Below are positions 18,099 through 27,316 of a stretch of DNA of 64,000 nt, in pieces (the first letter of the stretch is position 1; every line of letters starts with the position of its first letter). The notes under the pieces were generated by a model. That model ran no database searches. It worked only from the letters and a program-made list of their open reading frames with translations, and was not told where the DNA came from. Origin of the DNA: an uncultured Bacteroidales bacterium (GTDB taxonomy: Bacteria > Bacteroidota > Bacteroidia > Bacteroidales > F082); contig CAMJRR010000001.1 of assembly GCA_946408345.1 (NCBI GenBank), positions 124,001 to 188,000 on the forward strand, read 5' to 3'. The position numbers and the translations under genes are program-made.

Positions 18099-19598
18099 TT
18101 ATTCTTTCACCACCTTGTCCATATAAACTTTCCCGTCTTCCAAAACCGCCTTTATCAGATACATGCCTTTAGGCAGGTCACCCAAAGGGATTTCGTTGGT
18201 GCCATGACAAGTCTTTGCGCACTGTCCAAGAGCATCGTACACCAGTACTTCAACGGGCTCTATTCCCTGTATATGTACCACGTCCTTTGTCGGGTTGGGA
18301 AACACTTGCGCTCCAACTTGGGGTAACGGTTCAGGCACACCCGCACTGTTAATCGTGTCGGTGACATGCAGCACCCAATAGTTCTTCCCAGAATTGGGAA
18401 TCTCCACGCTATTAGAGCAGTTGACATCACCCGAGGGCATCTCTTCCCAAAACATCCGGCCTGCAATGACATATTTGTATTCGCCAGTCCTTTTGACACT
18501 ATTAATATGATCCATCCATTCGTCATGCACTGGCGAGCCAATATTGCGTTCCCAATTCATTTCACCGGAAGCATTTACGTGAAAAACCCAAATGTCGTAA
18601 TCGTTGCCGTCTTTGTTATGCAAATCGCCGTCATTTGAATTAGTGTAGCCGAATATGGTAAACCCTCCGTTTGTGTTGGAAAAGATGTTACAAAGCATAT
18701 CATGCGATGTCCCACCATAATAGCGATTCCACAGAGTATTGCCTTCCTCGTCGGTACGTGAAATCAAAATGTCGTACCCCCCATGAGCATTTTCTCCACC
18801 ATAACCAGTGTTTGTCGCTACCAAAAACCCATCTTCGAGTTCCAAAATAATACGAGGATACGCAGCTCCCAGTGATATACTATCTACTATTACCCCGTTT
18901 TGGTTTACTTTCAAAATATAATAATCGTTCAAGATTTCATTGCTGATGCTGCCAACCCAAAATCCGCCATCCTTAGCTTGTATTAATTTCACTACCGACA
19001 TGCCGGTAGAAACCTTCCATTCGGTGTTACCTTCGCCGTCTATTTTATGAAGTATCCCCACTTCTTCTTTGTTAATCATACCGTAAGAGCCTCCAAGGAG
19101 CAAGCCGCCATCGTCGGTGGGAAGCATCTGTGTACCGTCATATCCAGGTGTGAGTCTCCATATTTCATTGAAATTTTCGTCCAGCTTTAGAATCGTAATC
19201 TCGCCAAAAGTATGAGCATTCATATAAAACTCATTGTTATCCGTTTTGGCTCTTTCAAGGGATATAGATTCTTTAAGGTGGAAATCCTCATCCCAACTCC
19301 AACATTGCTGGTCTTGCAAAACGCCTTGGTTGTCAATCCTTATCAGCCATATATTAGCTTCGTTGCTCACCATGCCACATGAAATCATACCAGTGTTTTG
19401 AGGTATAGAAACACCTCCACAAACGAGATACCCTTCATTTATTGGAAGGATGCTTCTGGCATAGTCGTCTCCTTCACCGCCATAGCAATTCTGCCAGTCG
19501 ATGCGCACCTGGGCGAAAGAGAATACAGGGGAAAGCATGGCAACGATAGCCATGACTATTCCAAAATTAGGTCTTGAGTGTGTAAAGTTGTATTTCAT
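18099..19598 (-). CDS. T9SS-sorted propeller-like protein (paralogue B)
   Basis: A 499-residue paralogue of the 496-aa protein, with the same plan: signal peptide ending SFAQ, repeats marked by TDDGGLLLGG, AKDGGFWVGS, LEDGFLVAT and NGGFTIFGYTNSNDGDL, then GDVNCSNS and a type A sorting domain (VFPNPTKDVVHIQGIE). The conserved GNTLWNRYYGG phrase in both marks the propeller blades. It is presumed to be a T9SS-exported surface protein with a binding function; no substrate is implied. It lies directly downstream of the C25/beta-helix gene, and a palindromic promoter-like element at 19621-19658 sits before its start. Confidence 0.8.
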   Translation of the reverse strand: MKYNFTHSRPNFGIVMAIVAMLSPVFSFAQVRIDWQNCYGGEGDDYARSILPINEGYLVCGGVSIPQNTGMISCGMVSNEANIWLIRIDNQGVLQDQQCWSWDEDFHLKESISLERAKTDNNEFYMNAHTFGEITILKLDENFNEIWRLTPGYDGTQMLPTDDGGLLLGGSYGMINKEEVGILHKIDGEGNTEWKVSTGMSVVKLIQAKDGGFWVGSISNEILNDYYILKVNQNGVIVDSISLGAAYPRIILELEDGFLVATNTGYGGENAHGGYDILISRTDEEGNTLWNRYYGGTSHDMLCNIFSNTNGGFTIFGYTNSNDGDLHNKDGNDYDIWVFHVNASGEMNWERNIGSPVHDEWMDHINSVKRTGEYKYVIAGRMFWEEMPSGDVNCSNSVEIPNSGKNYWVLHVTDTINSAGVPEPLPQVGAQVFPNPTKDVVHIQGIEPVEVLVYDALGQCAKTCHGTNEIPLGDLPKGMYLIKAVLEDGKVYMDKVVKE

Positions 19599-19620
19599 TT
19601 TCTTAGTTTTTGATTGTTAA

Positions 19621-19658
19621 TATCTTTGCAGAGCGGCATACACCGCTCCGCAAAGATA
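19621..19658. promoter_or_regulatory. Inverted repeat containing TATCTTTG boxes on both strands
   Basis: Arms of 16 bp (TATCTTTGCAGAGCGG and its complement, 15 of 16 matching) flank a 6-nt loop. Each arm begins with a TAnnTTTG -7 box reading inward. The minus-strand box (19651-19658) is 52 bp upstream of the 499-aa ATG, and the stem could also act on transcripts leaving the protease gene. Confidence 0.6.
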
Positions 19659-19664
19659 ATGTTT

Positions 19665-22600
19665 TTATTTTACAATGACCAACTTACCCGACTGCGAAAG
19701 TTTTCCACAATACACAGTATAGGTGTAGACTCCCGAAACCAAGGAGCGCAAGTCAAGCACTTTCTGCCCCTCCTCACCCATCAAATCATAGGTTGCCACT
19801 ACTATGCCATAAACATTTGCAAGTTTCAGTTGAGCTTTATTCGCACCCATTGGAAGTGTATAGTCGACAGTAACCCATGTGTTTGCCGGATTTGGGGAAG
19901 TACCAACAGTTAGCCCCATGGCCTTATTCTTGTCAACATCCGAAAATGTCATGTTTCTGTCTTCAATATTACTTAGATCCACGCCACTCGGGCAATCATT
20001 ATAATGGTAACCATATACTCCCATCATAATGGCTTGAGCCATGGCTTGTGCTATACCAGTACCATTTTCCGCCATATATTCAACCGTAACCCTCTCCATT
20101 TCAGCCAACTTCATTGTGTTGCGTCCTTCGTAGTTCAGATGATGATACAAGTTTAACATCGTCATATAGTTATTGTGTTCGGTCAAGTCCTCATTGGTCA
20201 AGCTATATAAAGTTGGCAACATATTGGCCAAAGCAAAGGCATTGGTGTAATCGCCTTCTTCCAAATAGATGCTGATGATTTCCCTGTCAGATTCCAGATC
20301 TTCCATGTTACCCAACCACTCTATCAAATCTGTCTTATCAATAATCGTATCATTGAGAATACTGCGTATCATGTCACCTGCAGCTTGACGGTATTTTTGG
20401 CAATATTTTGCCATTTGCGACTCCATCGCAGTCCTCGGTGTAACCCCATTGGAGATTTGACGGAGCATGGATATCATGTAATCGGGCAAAGGGTTTTCCA
20501 TATTCTGCAAGTAACTGATTAATGTATCGTTTCTCAACTCTTCTGGATTGGAGGATAGAATTTCAAAAAGAACTGAATGAGGGAATATGTCACTCCTATC
20601 TGCTGAAGTTGTCAATACTTCATTGGTAAGGTATGGGGAATGACCGAGCAGTTGGGCGCGTAAAGACCACAAATCGGAAGGCGAGGCTGACCGAATGTCA
20701 CCAATCTCAGCCTCAGTGTCTCCTCCATTCAACCGATTTTCATAGATTGCTTTAAGGGCATTGTATGCATTGTATGCCTCGTAATAGTCAATTTCCCGTT
20801 GCAGTCTTTGCACATCCGAAAGAACTGGTGTAAGGGTGTCGTTATAACTTATTCCACCATTGCTGTAATGTGAAGGACAGCCAGTGGAGTCAACAGTTTG
20901 TGTTAAAGTGACGCCTACAGTAAAGCTGGGGATTTCATTTAGCTGGCTATTATGAAAATAATTAATACCATAATTGCCGTAATTCATAAACTGTGACGTG
21001 CTGCCAGCACTAAAAGTGTTATTGGCGGGCGCATTGTATGCCCCTTGGTTGGTCTGTATGCCCAACTTATAAATGTTGTTACCTCCCAATACATAAAAGT
21101 CACATAAGTTGTTGGTGTTTTCATTGCAGCTATATTCCAACCCCAATATGTTTGCCTTAACACCAACCGATTGCCTTGGAAGCACATAAGTGTTGTTTCT
21201 TCCTACGGATAGATTTGCACAATACAAACCATCGAAAACATTTTTGTAAATCAAGTTCTGGGCTTTTGAGTTTTTGATAATGATACCGTATTTCGGGTTT
21301 GAAGTTTGATTCGCTCTATTGAAAATGTCTTCCTCAATGATGAAATTGGGCGTATTATCAGCAATGATACCGACAGCACATGGGGCATCGGTATTGCCTA
21401 TGCTGAAAGTTGAGTTCAAAACTGTAGTGAAATCCGACTTGAAAGCATATATGCCATAATTATTGTTGGCAAAGTCTGTGTTTTTGACCGTGACAGGACG
21501 TACTCCAACGGAACCGTCGTTTATTGAAACAATAGCCTTGTAGAAGCCGTCAAAAGTGGAGCTGTCCATCACTTGACAAGGGAAAGAATGATTGTTTGAA
21601 TTGCAAGCGCCTGTTAAACTAAATCCTGCATCATAGGCAAAAATACCCACTGACCAAAGGCTAGAATATCTACTATCATGAAGAATAAAATCGCAGCCTG
21701 AGAATTTCACGCCTCTAACCCCAAATAAGCTAATGTGTTTTTCAAATTCTTCTGGACCAAAATAATCCTGATTTACGATGAAGTCGCAGTTTTTGAAACG
21801 TGAAATGTTGTCTTTCACGATAACATTCCCATTTTGGTTTGGATTTTCGTATTGGTTTTCATAAGGATGGAAACGTACAGCCATAGCATTGTTGATAAAA
21901 TAGGCATTCTCCGCTATTACGATACCTCCTGTTGCCATATAATCATTGGGATTCCATACATCGATTCCAACTATGGCATTTTCTATAATTGCACTTTCAC
22001 GCAATTCAACATATCCCTGATAGTATTGGCCATTCTCAACGAACTGATGCTTGTTGGAATTACCCCATACCTGAATACCATTCCATTGCTCGTCTTCACA
22101 TATTCCCTTGAGATGTCCACCATCTATTTTCAATCTCCCGTTAGGTTTGACTATTATATTGGCATTGGGTGAGCAAAATACTGTTCCAGTGATTGTCAAA
22201 GTCGCGTTCGGTTCAATCACCGCAACACTTTGTAGCAATAGATTTTCTGCTGACCAAGTAGTATTTGAAGTTATGCTAATAGGAGATGTACCTATTACTG
22301 TATAATCCGAAGTCACATTGACGTTTTTGGTATACCGTGCATAATGCTGGCCATAATAATAAACATCAACAATTATGGCGCCATTGCCCGTACTTATTGG
22401 TCGGAAAGTCGCGGTGTTTGATGAGGACGACACATACTGAACACTTTGCGAGCCACTCCACACGTATGTGAATAGTTCTGGATTATTTATCTGCAATGTG
22501 TATGTATAGTTGTCGCAATTTGGAACCTCCAAACTATTCGGCCCGACTATTTCATATTCCGTATCTGTAACCGATGCCTCATAACGAAGGTAATCTTGTT

Positions 22601-24797
22601 TGGTAATTACCAAATCAATCGTATCGGCATTCTGAGGTTCAAAATTCAAGACCTGGGGTTCGCCCGTCGCGGTAGCAACTTTCAAGATGGTATTGCCAAC
22701 CGTCAAAGCAATGGTTGCACCAGCAGGAGCCGTTACATAAAAGTATCCTTGACTCATGTCGATTTGCGAGGGATGCACCACAGTCATGGTTTGAGGAACG
22801 ACAGAAAACAGCCGCAAAAAAGCATCACAATGTGTTGTGTATGCATTATACGTAATTTGTTTTTTCCATAAAACCTCGTTGTTATTACTGAGCCAATTGT
22901 TTCGTTGAAGAAAATACTTTCCTGCCACATTGGCAAAAGCGGGAAGCCAGTTACCTTCATAATTTGTCCAGACTCCTGAATCGGAAGCATAGTTGTTATC
23001 CGGCATGAAATCAGGCATAAAATAATCAAACAATCCCCATGCATAGACATCGTTGATATGAGAATACGTTGTATAAGTTGGAGCTATGCAACCGACAGCA
23101 CCTGCATTGTTAAGAGTATATAAATCTGTTGAACGCATGAAATTCTCAATTAAACAATTCTTCTCAGCATAATCAAATGCACCTGTTTGACAATCTACAG
23201 ATATTACAAACGTTAAATTCCCATCATTGGTTAAAAAGTCTGTTTCGCGTTGTCCAAATTCCGGTACCATCCATCTATCTATATCGCCATGGTCTCTATG
23301 AAACAATAACATACTGCCGCTATCAATTGCCAGCAATATTGAATCACCTGTACCTCCAGTCCATCCTCCAAGACTATCCGGTGAAGACGGAATGTAGCCA
23401 AGTCCGTCAGGGCCGAAATAATCAATTATTGACGGTGCATTTGAATAGGTTGACCAAACTTCACCAGGAATATCGATAGTATCCAAAAGAGCATTGATGC
23501 GGATGGGGGCTTTTCCATTGTTTCTCCAATATCCACCAATAGCTTCCGCACATATTTGAAAACAATCTGTAGTACACCAACCGGCTGAAGTGATAGGATG
23601 GTCGTAATAATCGGGGTTCATAACAGGAGAAACATATTCATATTCGAGCTGTTTGCTCACCATTATCCGCGCCTCAGTTGTGTCAGCTGCGACAAGACGC
23701 GAAAATGTCATGTCGGGTAGACCATCACCATTAACATCTGCATAACCATTATCAGTAATATAAAGAGGAGCAGGTGGATCGTCATTTCTTTCATAATATA
23801 TTGGTTCTCCTGGTATTCCTAATACAGAATTATTATTATGGTCACCGAACAAACAGACAGCAACAGGAGTTATTTCCCAAGTGTTAAATGCATTATGGAA
23901 ATATGCTTTTAGTTGAGCAGCATCGGAACACATCATTTCTGATAAGCTCATTACCTCTGTGAGGATACCTTGCTTGATACGATATTCCTTCAATTGGTTG
24001 GCGTATGGACGGAAGTCTTCATTGTTGGGAATTACAATAAGGTATTCACAGCCTGAGGGACGCGTGTTCAACCAATTATCCATTCGGGCTTCATAATCCA
24101 TTACTGGTAGTTGGTCGTAGTTGACGAGGCTCTGCATCAGTATGGGATCCCAATAGGGAGAACGCAACCGAGAATCACCAAATTGACCGTTGCCTCCTTC
24201 AAACAAAATGCTTACCTCCAAATCATGATGGACAATGAGTTCTTTTGTTACAGGATTGTACTGATAGGGAGCAATGGAAACGGCAACGGTATTTACACCT
24301 CTAATGCTGAATGTATCGGAGACCGAAACAACCTGGGATGGATAGTATGCATTCGTAAAATAAATGGAGCTGTCTTTCTTGTAAGTTGTTGGTGTGGTGT
24401 CGGTTTCCAGAAGGATAGGAGGCGCTGCTAACAAATCGACATTTTGGATGGTTTGAGAGGTTACATTAACCACATCGGTTCTGACAGAAGCTCCATTCGG
24501 AATGGCGATGTAATGGCATTCAATTGGAATATTTGGGGCTCCAGATTGGGCTGGAAGATGAATACCGTGACCTCTAATCTGAAAACCCGAATAGCCATTG
24601 TCGACAACAGAATCAAGTCTCATTCTCTTTATGGCATGTCTGAATTTAACGCAAACATCATCGCTGCGCGTTATGGATAACCCTTCATTCTGAGCATTAT
24701 TGTTGAAGGAATACTCTCTTGTTTGTGATTTCACTATTCCTGTTGGCATCAAAAAGAATAGTAGAATGATACACTTGAAAATAAAGTTCTTATTCAT
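19665..24797 (-). CDS. Gingipain-family (C25) protease fused to beta-helix, T9SS-sorted
   Basis: The start at MNKNFIFKCIILLFFLMP (24797) gives 1710 residues. After the signal peptide comes a C25 propeptide-like segment ending GGNGQFGDSRLRSPYWDPIL. The catalytic domain has HRDHG (His503) and SVDCQTG (Cys536), numbered from this start, aligned with the dyad of the protease at 12584. Residues about 870-1260 form a right-handed parallel beta-helix (runs of short strands with NNYGIYAFKSDF, NFIIEEDIFNRA, NAIVGIDVWN). A mostly alpha-helical ~270-residue part follows (YLQNMENPLPDYMISML), and then a sorting domain (SPNPANTWVTVDYTL, SGVYTYTVYCG). It is a secreted protease whose helix may bind polysaccharide or act as a scaffold. 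The gene lies 58 bp after the DUF3244-like gene. Confidence 0.85.
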   Translation of the reverse strand: MNKNFIFKCIILLFFLMPTGIVKSQTREYSFNNNAQNEGLSITRSDDVCVKFRHAIKRMRLDSVVDNGYSGFQIRGHGIHLPAQSGAPNIPIECHYIAIPNGASVRTDVVNVTSQTIQNVDLLAAPPILLETDTTPTTYKKDSSIYFTNAYYPSQVVSVSDTFSIRGVNTVAVSIAPYQYNPVTKELIVHHDLEVSILFEGGNGQFGDSRLRSPYWDPILMQSLVNYDQLPVMDYEARMDNWLNTRPSGCEYLIVIPNNEDFRPYANQLKEYRIKQGILTEVMSLSEMMCSDAAQLKAYFHNAFNTWEITPVAVCLFGDHNNNSVLGIPGEPIYYERNDDPPAPLYITDNGYADVNGDGLPDMTFSRLVAADTTEARIMVSKQLEYEYVSPVMNPDYYDHPITSAGWCTTDCFQICAEAIGGYWRNNGKAPIRINALLDTIDIPGEVWSTYSNAPSIIDYFGPDGLGYIPSSPDSLGGWTGGTGDSILLAIDSGSMLLFHRDHGDIDRWMVPEFGQRETDFLTNDGNLTFVISVDCQTGAFDYAEKNCLIENFMRSTDLYTLNNAGAVGCIAPTYTTYSHINDVYAWGLFDYFMPDFMPDNNYASDSGVWTNYEGNWLPAFANVAGKYFLQRNNWLSNNNEVLWKKQITYNAYTTHCDAFLRLFSVVPQTMTVVHPSQIDMSQGYFYVTAPAGATIALTVGNTILKVATATGEPQVLNFEPQNADTIDLVITKQDYLRYEASVTDTEYEIVGPNSLEVPNCDNYTYTLQINNPELFTYVWSGSQSVQYVSSSSNTATFRPISTGNGAIIVDVYYYGQHYARYTKNVNVTSDYTVIGTSPISITSNTTWSAENLLLQSVAVIEPNATLTITGTVFCSPNANIIVKPNGRLKIDGGHLKGICEDEQWNGIQVWGNSNKHQFVENGQYYQGYVELRESAIIENAIVGIDVWNPNDYMATGGIVIAENAYFINNAMAVRFHPYENQYENPNQNGNVIVKDNISRFKNCDFIVNQDYFGPEEFEKHISLFGVRGVKFSGCDFILHDSRYSSLWSVGIFAYDAGFSLTGACNSNNHSFPCQVMDSSTFDGFYKAIVSINDGSVGVRPVTVKNTDFANNNYGIYAFKSDFTTVLNSTFSIGNTDAPCAVGIIADNTPNFIIEEDIFNRANQTSNPKYGIIIKNSKAQNLIYKNVFDGLYCANLSVGRNNTYVLPRQSVGVKANILGLEYSCNENTNNLCDFYVLGGNNIYKLGIQTNQGAYNAPANNTFSAGSTSQFMNYGNYGINYFHNSQLNEIPSFTVGVTLTQTVDSTGCPSHYSNGGISYNDTLTPVLSDVQRLQREIDYYEAYNAYNALKAIYENRLNGGDTEAEIGDIRSASPSDLWSLRAQLLGHSPYLTNEVLTTSADRSDIFPHSVLFEILSSNPEELRNDTLISYLQNMENPLPDYMISMLRQISNGVTPRTAMESQMAKYCQKYRQAAGDMIRSILNDTIIDKTDLIEWLGNMEDLESDREIISIYLEEGDYTNAFALANMLPTLYSLTNEDLTEHNNYMTMLNLYHHLNYEGRNTMKLAEMERVTVEYMAENGTGIAQAMAQAIMMGVYGYHYNDCPSGVDLSNIEDRNMTFSDVDKNKAMGLTVGTSPNPANTWVTVDYTLPMGANKAQLKLANVYGIVVATYDLMGEEGQKVLDLRSLVSGVYTYTVYCGKLSQSGKLVIVK

Positions 24798-24855
24798 GCT
24801 ATACACTTTTTTTTGTTTTGTTAATCAATCTTTTGTGTTTGACTAATCATGTTAG

Positions 24856-25233
24856 TCAATCCGTTACCGTAAACTCACCATAATACTCATCTCCATTAGG
24901 TAAGGTAAAGGTGATAATATAATCCCCGTTATTGGTGATGTACACCTGAAAGCCGTTGGGCGTAGGGGTTAGGGAATAATGCACCGAAGAGCCTGAAGCA
25001 GTGGATACCTCCACGGCCACTTGGCCGAGGTTCTCAGTGAAGACCACGGTGAGTGTGTGGCCATCAATGGTAGCTTGGATGGTGAAGCCTTTGGGGGCAC
25101 TTTGGACATTTGTTTCTTTAATTTGGATGGGATGATGCCCATCAATGGAGATGGAGGCATCAGCCATACACCATGCTGTTGGCAACATTAAGCCTAACAA
25201 CACCCATAAAAATCTTAATTTGGACTTTTGCAT
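24856..25233 (-). CDS. Small secreted DUF3244-like protein
   Basis: A 125-residue protein: signal peptide MQKSKLRFLWVLLGLMLPTA (cleaved near CMADA), then about 100 residues of predicted beta strands (GFTIQATIDGHTLTVVFTEN, VAVEVSTASGSSVHYSL, GDYIITFTLPNGDEYYGEF). Size and pattern fit the Bacteroidales DUF3244 family of small secreted Ig-like proteins; the family call is from memory, not a search. It has neither lipobox nor sorting domain, so it should remain periplasmic or be released. It is 58 bp upstream of the C25 protease gene and co-directional, which makes a chaperone or inhibitor role for that protease possible. A -7 box lies at 25258-25265. Confidence 0.65.
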   Translation of the reverse strand: MQKSKLRFLWVLLGLMLPTAWCMADASISIDGHHPIQIKETNVQSAPKGFTIQATIDGHTLTVVFTENLGQVAVEVSTASGSSVHYSLTPTPNGFQVYITNNGDYIITFTLPNGDEYYGEFTVTD

Positions 25234-25257
25234 ATCGATTATGTTTTAAATCAAATG

Positions 25258-25265
25258 CAAAAGTA
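25258..25265 (-). promoter_or_regulatory. -7 box upstream of DUF3244-like gene
   Basis: TACTTTTG on the minus strand is an exact TAnnTTTG match, 24 bp before the ATG. No clear TTTG -33 box at the usual distance. Confidence 0.5.
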
Positions 25266-25355
25266 TTTATTGTATTAAATTGTTGTCAAGAAAACAATGG
25301 TATGGATTGGTATGGTGTTTTTATTAATAACTTGATAACAAACTAAATAAAAAAG

Positions 25356-27236
25356 TCATGAAAGATTACGAAGAACAAAAGTAAGGTCATTTTTTTCGTC
25401 AATAATGCGTCGTATTTTCCTTTTCCGTTCGCACACTGTCGGATAGGCTTTTTGCATCAATGCAGAGATGTCAGCCTCATTCAATCCGAGCAAATAAAAA
25501 CAGCAATATATCACATCATCATCGGTTAGACTAGGAAATTGTTTCCTGATGCGAACAGTAAAACTATCCATTTTTTCATCGGCAGCCAATCGCAAAGCCA
25601 ATAGTTGTTCTTTTTGAAGAGCATGTTCTTTGTAAACTATGCAATTCATTTTCGATTTGAATCCTTGATTGCGTACTGTTTTAAGTATGAGCTGGCAGAT
25701 AGGAGTTTCCATAAATGAAATATAATCCTTGGTGTGTCTTGATGGATTTGGAGTCTCCTTGTCCGAAATGTTGTTTTCCAATTGTTTCAATGTGTCGCGT
25801 AAAGCTTCATTGCTCCTTTTGAGTTTACTCGAAAGGGCTGCTTGCTTTATTCTGTGGGAATAATTTTCCGTTACTAATAGTTCTTCTGTTTTTTGTTTTT
25901 CCTCTTTCAGTCTTTTATTGCTATTTCTGATGGTCGTATTGATAACAATGGACAACCCTATCAAAACCACAAGAAAACAAATTAACCAAGTAACTGGTTT
26001 GGCGTTTTTTCTAATTCTTTGGGCATGAAGATGATTCTCTTTGCTTTGACTATAATGTCGATATAGTTCAACCAAAACAGAATTCAATGTGCTTTGCCTT
26101 TCTGAAATGGTAGCAAATTGGGCAAGATAGCTGGCATATTCTGAGGATTTTGAATCATATCCTATTATTTTGCTGATTTCGGCCAACCTTTCAGCGGCCA
26201 ATTTTTTGGATTCTTCGCTTTGTGTATTATTATACACTAACTCATAATAATGCCAAGCTGAATCAAATTGTGTTTCATGATAGAAAATCTCGCCAATGGT
26301 TAGGCATCGTGAACAATATTCTTTGTTACTTTCAGCCATGTCAATCAATTGATGCAAAAGATTCAGCGACAATTCTGAAGATTCTCCTTTTTTGAATGAC
26401 AAATAGGCAAGATGTGTTGAGAGATCTCTATATGTCAAGTTATCCGAACCAGACAACAGATTCAATCCTTTTTCATAGTAATAAGTGGCACTATCGATAA
26501 TATCCATTATGTCATACTGTGTACCTATTTCGCTCAACATCCAAGCCAGATGCCAAGAGGAATCATTGGATTTTTTGTAATAATGCAGAGAATTTTTCCC
26601 AAAATAAATAGCAGGATCATGTAAATAGCGATCAGAAAACAAAACTGTCAACCTTGTGTATGTCAACGCCATAAACCGCGCCTTATATCCTACCAACTCC
26701 TTTTCCTCAAAACGTTCTTCCATCACCTCCAATGCCTTCATGTATTCCTTGCAGGCCTCCACCACACTGTCGTGTTCGTAATAACCTACACCATTAATAT
26801 AATGGGTACGGGCATCCAAAAACGCGATATTTTGGGCGGACGCACGCTGTGCGTCCCTACGCGGTCGGGGCTGTAGGGACACACCGCGTGTGTCCGCCAA
26901 CATCGTCAACGAATCAAAATAATTCACGGTCTGCTGCAATTCCCTGCGGTTGGTCTGGGGATAATCGTTTTTGTATAACAATTCGGATAACAATAGGTTG
27001 GCGTAATGGCGGTTGTAGGCCGTGGCGGTAGAGATGTGACGCGCCGCGTCCCTACAACAGGTGTCAAACCAAGGCAACAACCGCAACAACGCGCTGTCGG
27101 GCTGGCTCCACATGAGGCTGTCGATGGCGGACAATTCAGAGGACGGCCCTTCAACGGGATCAGGGACCTGCTTCTTGCTATTGCAGGCGGCCATAATACA
27201 TAAAAATGACAATCCTATGGACAGCATCCATTTCAT
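25356..27236 (-). CDS. TPR lipoprotein-type transmembrane regulator with HTH
   Basis: A 626-residue protein. The N-terminus MKWMLSIGLSFLCIMAACNS ends in a lipobox-like AAC. About 350 residues of TPR-like helical repeats follow (SATYYYEKGLNLLSGSDN, FDSAWHYYELVYNN), then one membrane segment (about 413-432, PVTWLICFLVVLIGLSIVI) and a coiled coil (about 436-495). The C-terminus (about 568-615, FPSLTDDDVIYCCFYLLGL ... CERKRKIRRII) resembles LuxR/sigma-region-4 helix-turn-helix domains. This layout is a known Bacteroidetes regulator type: periplasmic sensor, cytoplasmic DNA-binding tail. Its location just upstream of the DUF3244-like and C25 genes suggests it may control them. Two REP-like palindromes are translated within it (residues about 61-67 and 113-134). 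A TATTTTTG box ends only 5 bp before the ATG. Confidence 0.7.
   Translation of the reverse strand: MKWMLSIGLSFLCIMAACNSKKQVPDPVEGPSSELSAIDSLMWSQPDSALLRLLPWFDTCCRDAARHISTATAYNRHYANLLLSELLYKNDYPQTNRRELQQTVNYFDSLTMLADTRGVSLQPRPRRDAQRASAQNIAFLDARTHYINGVGYYEHDSVVEACKEYMKALEVMEERFEEKELVGYKARFMALTYTRLTVLFSDRYLHDPAIYFGKNSLHYYKKSNDSSWHLAWMLSEIGTQYDIMDIIDSATYYYEKGLNLLSGSDNLTYRDLSTHLAYLSFKKGESSELSLNLLHQLIDMAESNKEYCSRCLTIGEIFYHETQFDSAWHYYELVYNNTQSEESKKLAAERLAEISKIIGYDSKSSEYASYLAQFATISERQSTLNSVLVELYRHYSQSKENHLHAQRIRKNAKPVTWLICFLVVLIGLSIVINTTIRNSNKRLKEEKQKTEELLVTENYSHRIKQAALSSKLKRSNEALRDTLKQLENNISDKETPNPSRHTKDYISFMETPICQLILKTVRNQGFKSKMNCIVYKEHALQKEQLLALRLAADEKMDSFTVRIRKQFPSLTDDDVIYCCFYLLGLNEADISALMQKAYPTVCERKRKIRRIIDEKNDLTFVLRNLS
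26835..26898. repeat. REP-like inverted pair inside coding sequence
   Basis: Two palindromic units face each other: GGCGGACGCAC...TGCGTCCCTAC, then after ~12 bp GTAGGGACACAC...GTGTGTCCGCC. The 64-bp block is in frame in the regulator gene and codes for an Arg/Ala/Gln-rich loop absent from TPR helices. Confidence 0.75.
27038..27055. repeat. Second REP-like palindrome in the same gene
   Basis: GACGCG-C-CGCGTC is a perfect palindrome followed by CCTAC, i.e. the same tail as the units at 26835-26898. A related GTCCC-GTA-GGGAC hairpin lies at 27323-27335 outside the gene. Confidence 0.65.
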
Positions 27237-27255
27237 GGATGCAAAAATAATAAAA

Positions 27256-27316
27256 GAACACGAATTTCACTGATTTTCACGGGAAAAATCCGTGTCCATC
27301 CGTGGAATCCGTGTTC
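27256..27316. repeat. Intergenic palindromic element
   Basis: 15-bp arms (27256-27270 and 27302-27316) match at 13 of 15 positions and begin/end with GAACACG/CGTGTTC. It lies in the 151-bp gap between the regulator start and the rnfA stop. A further hairpin AAGCAGG/CCTGCTT occurs at 27346-27370. Confidence 0.7.
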
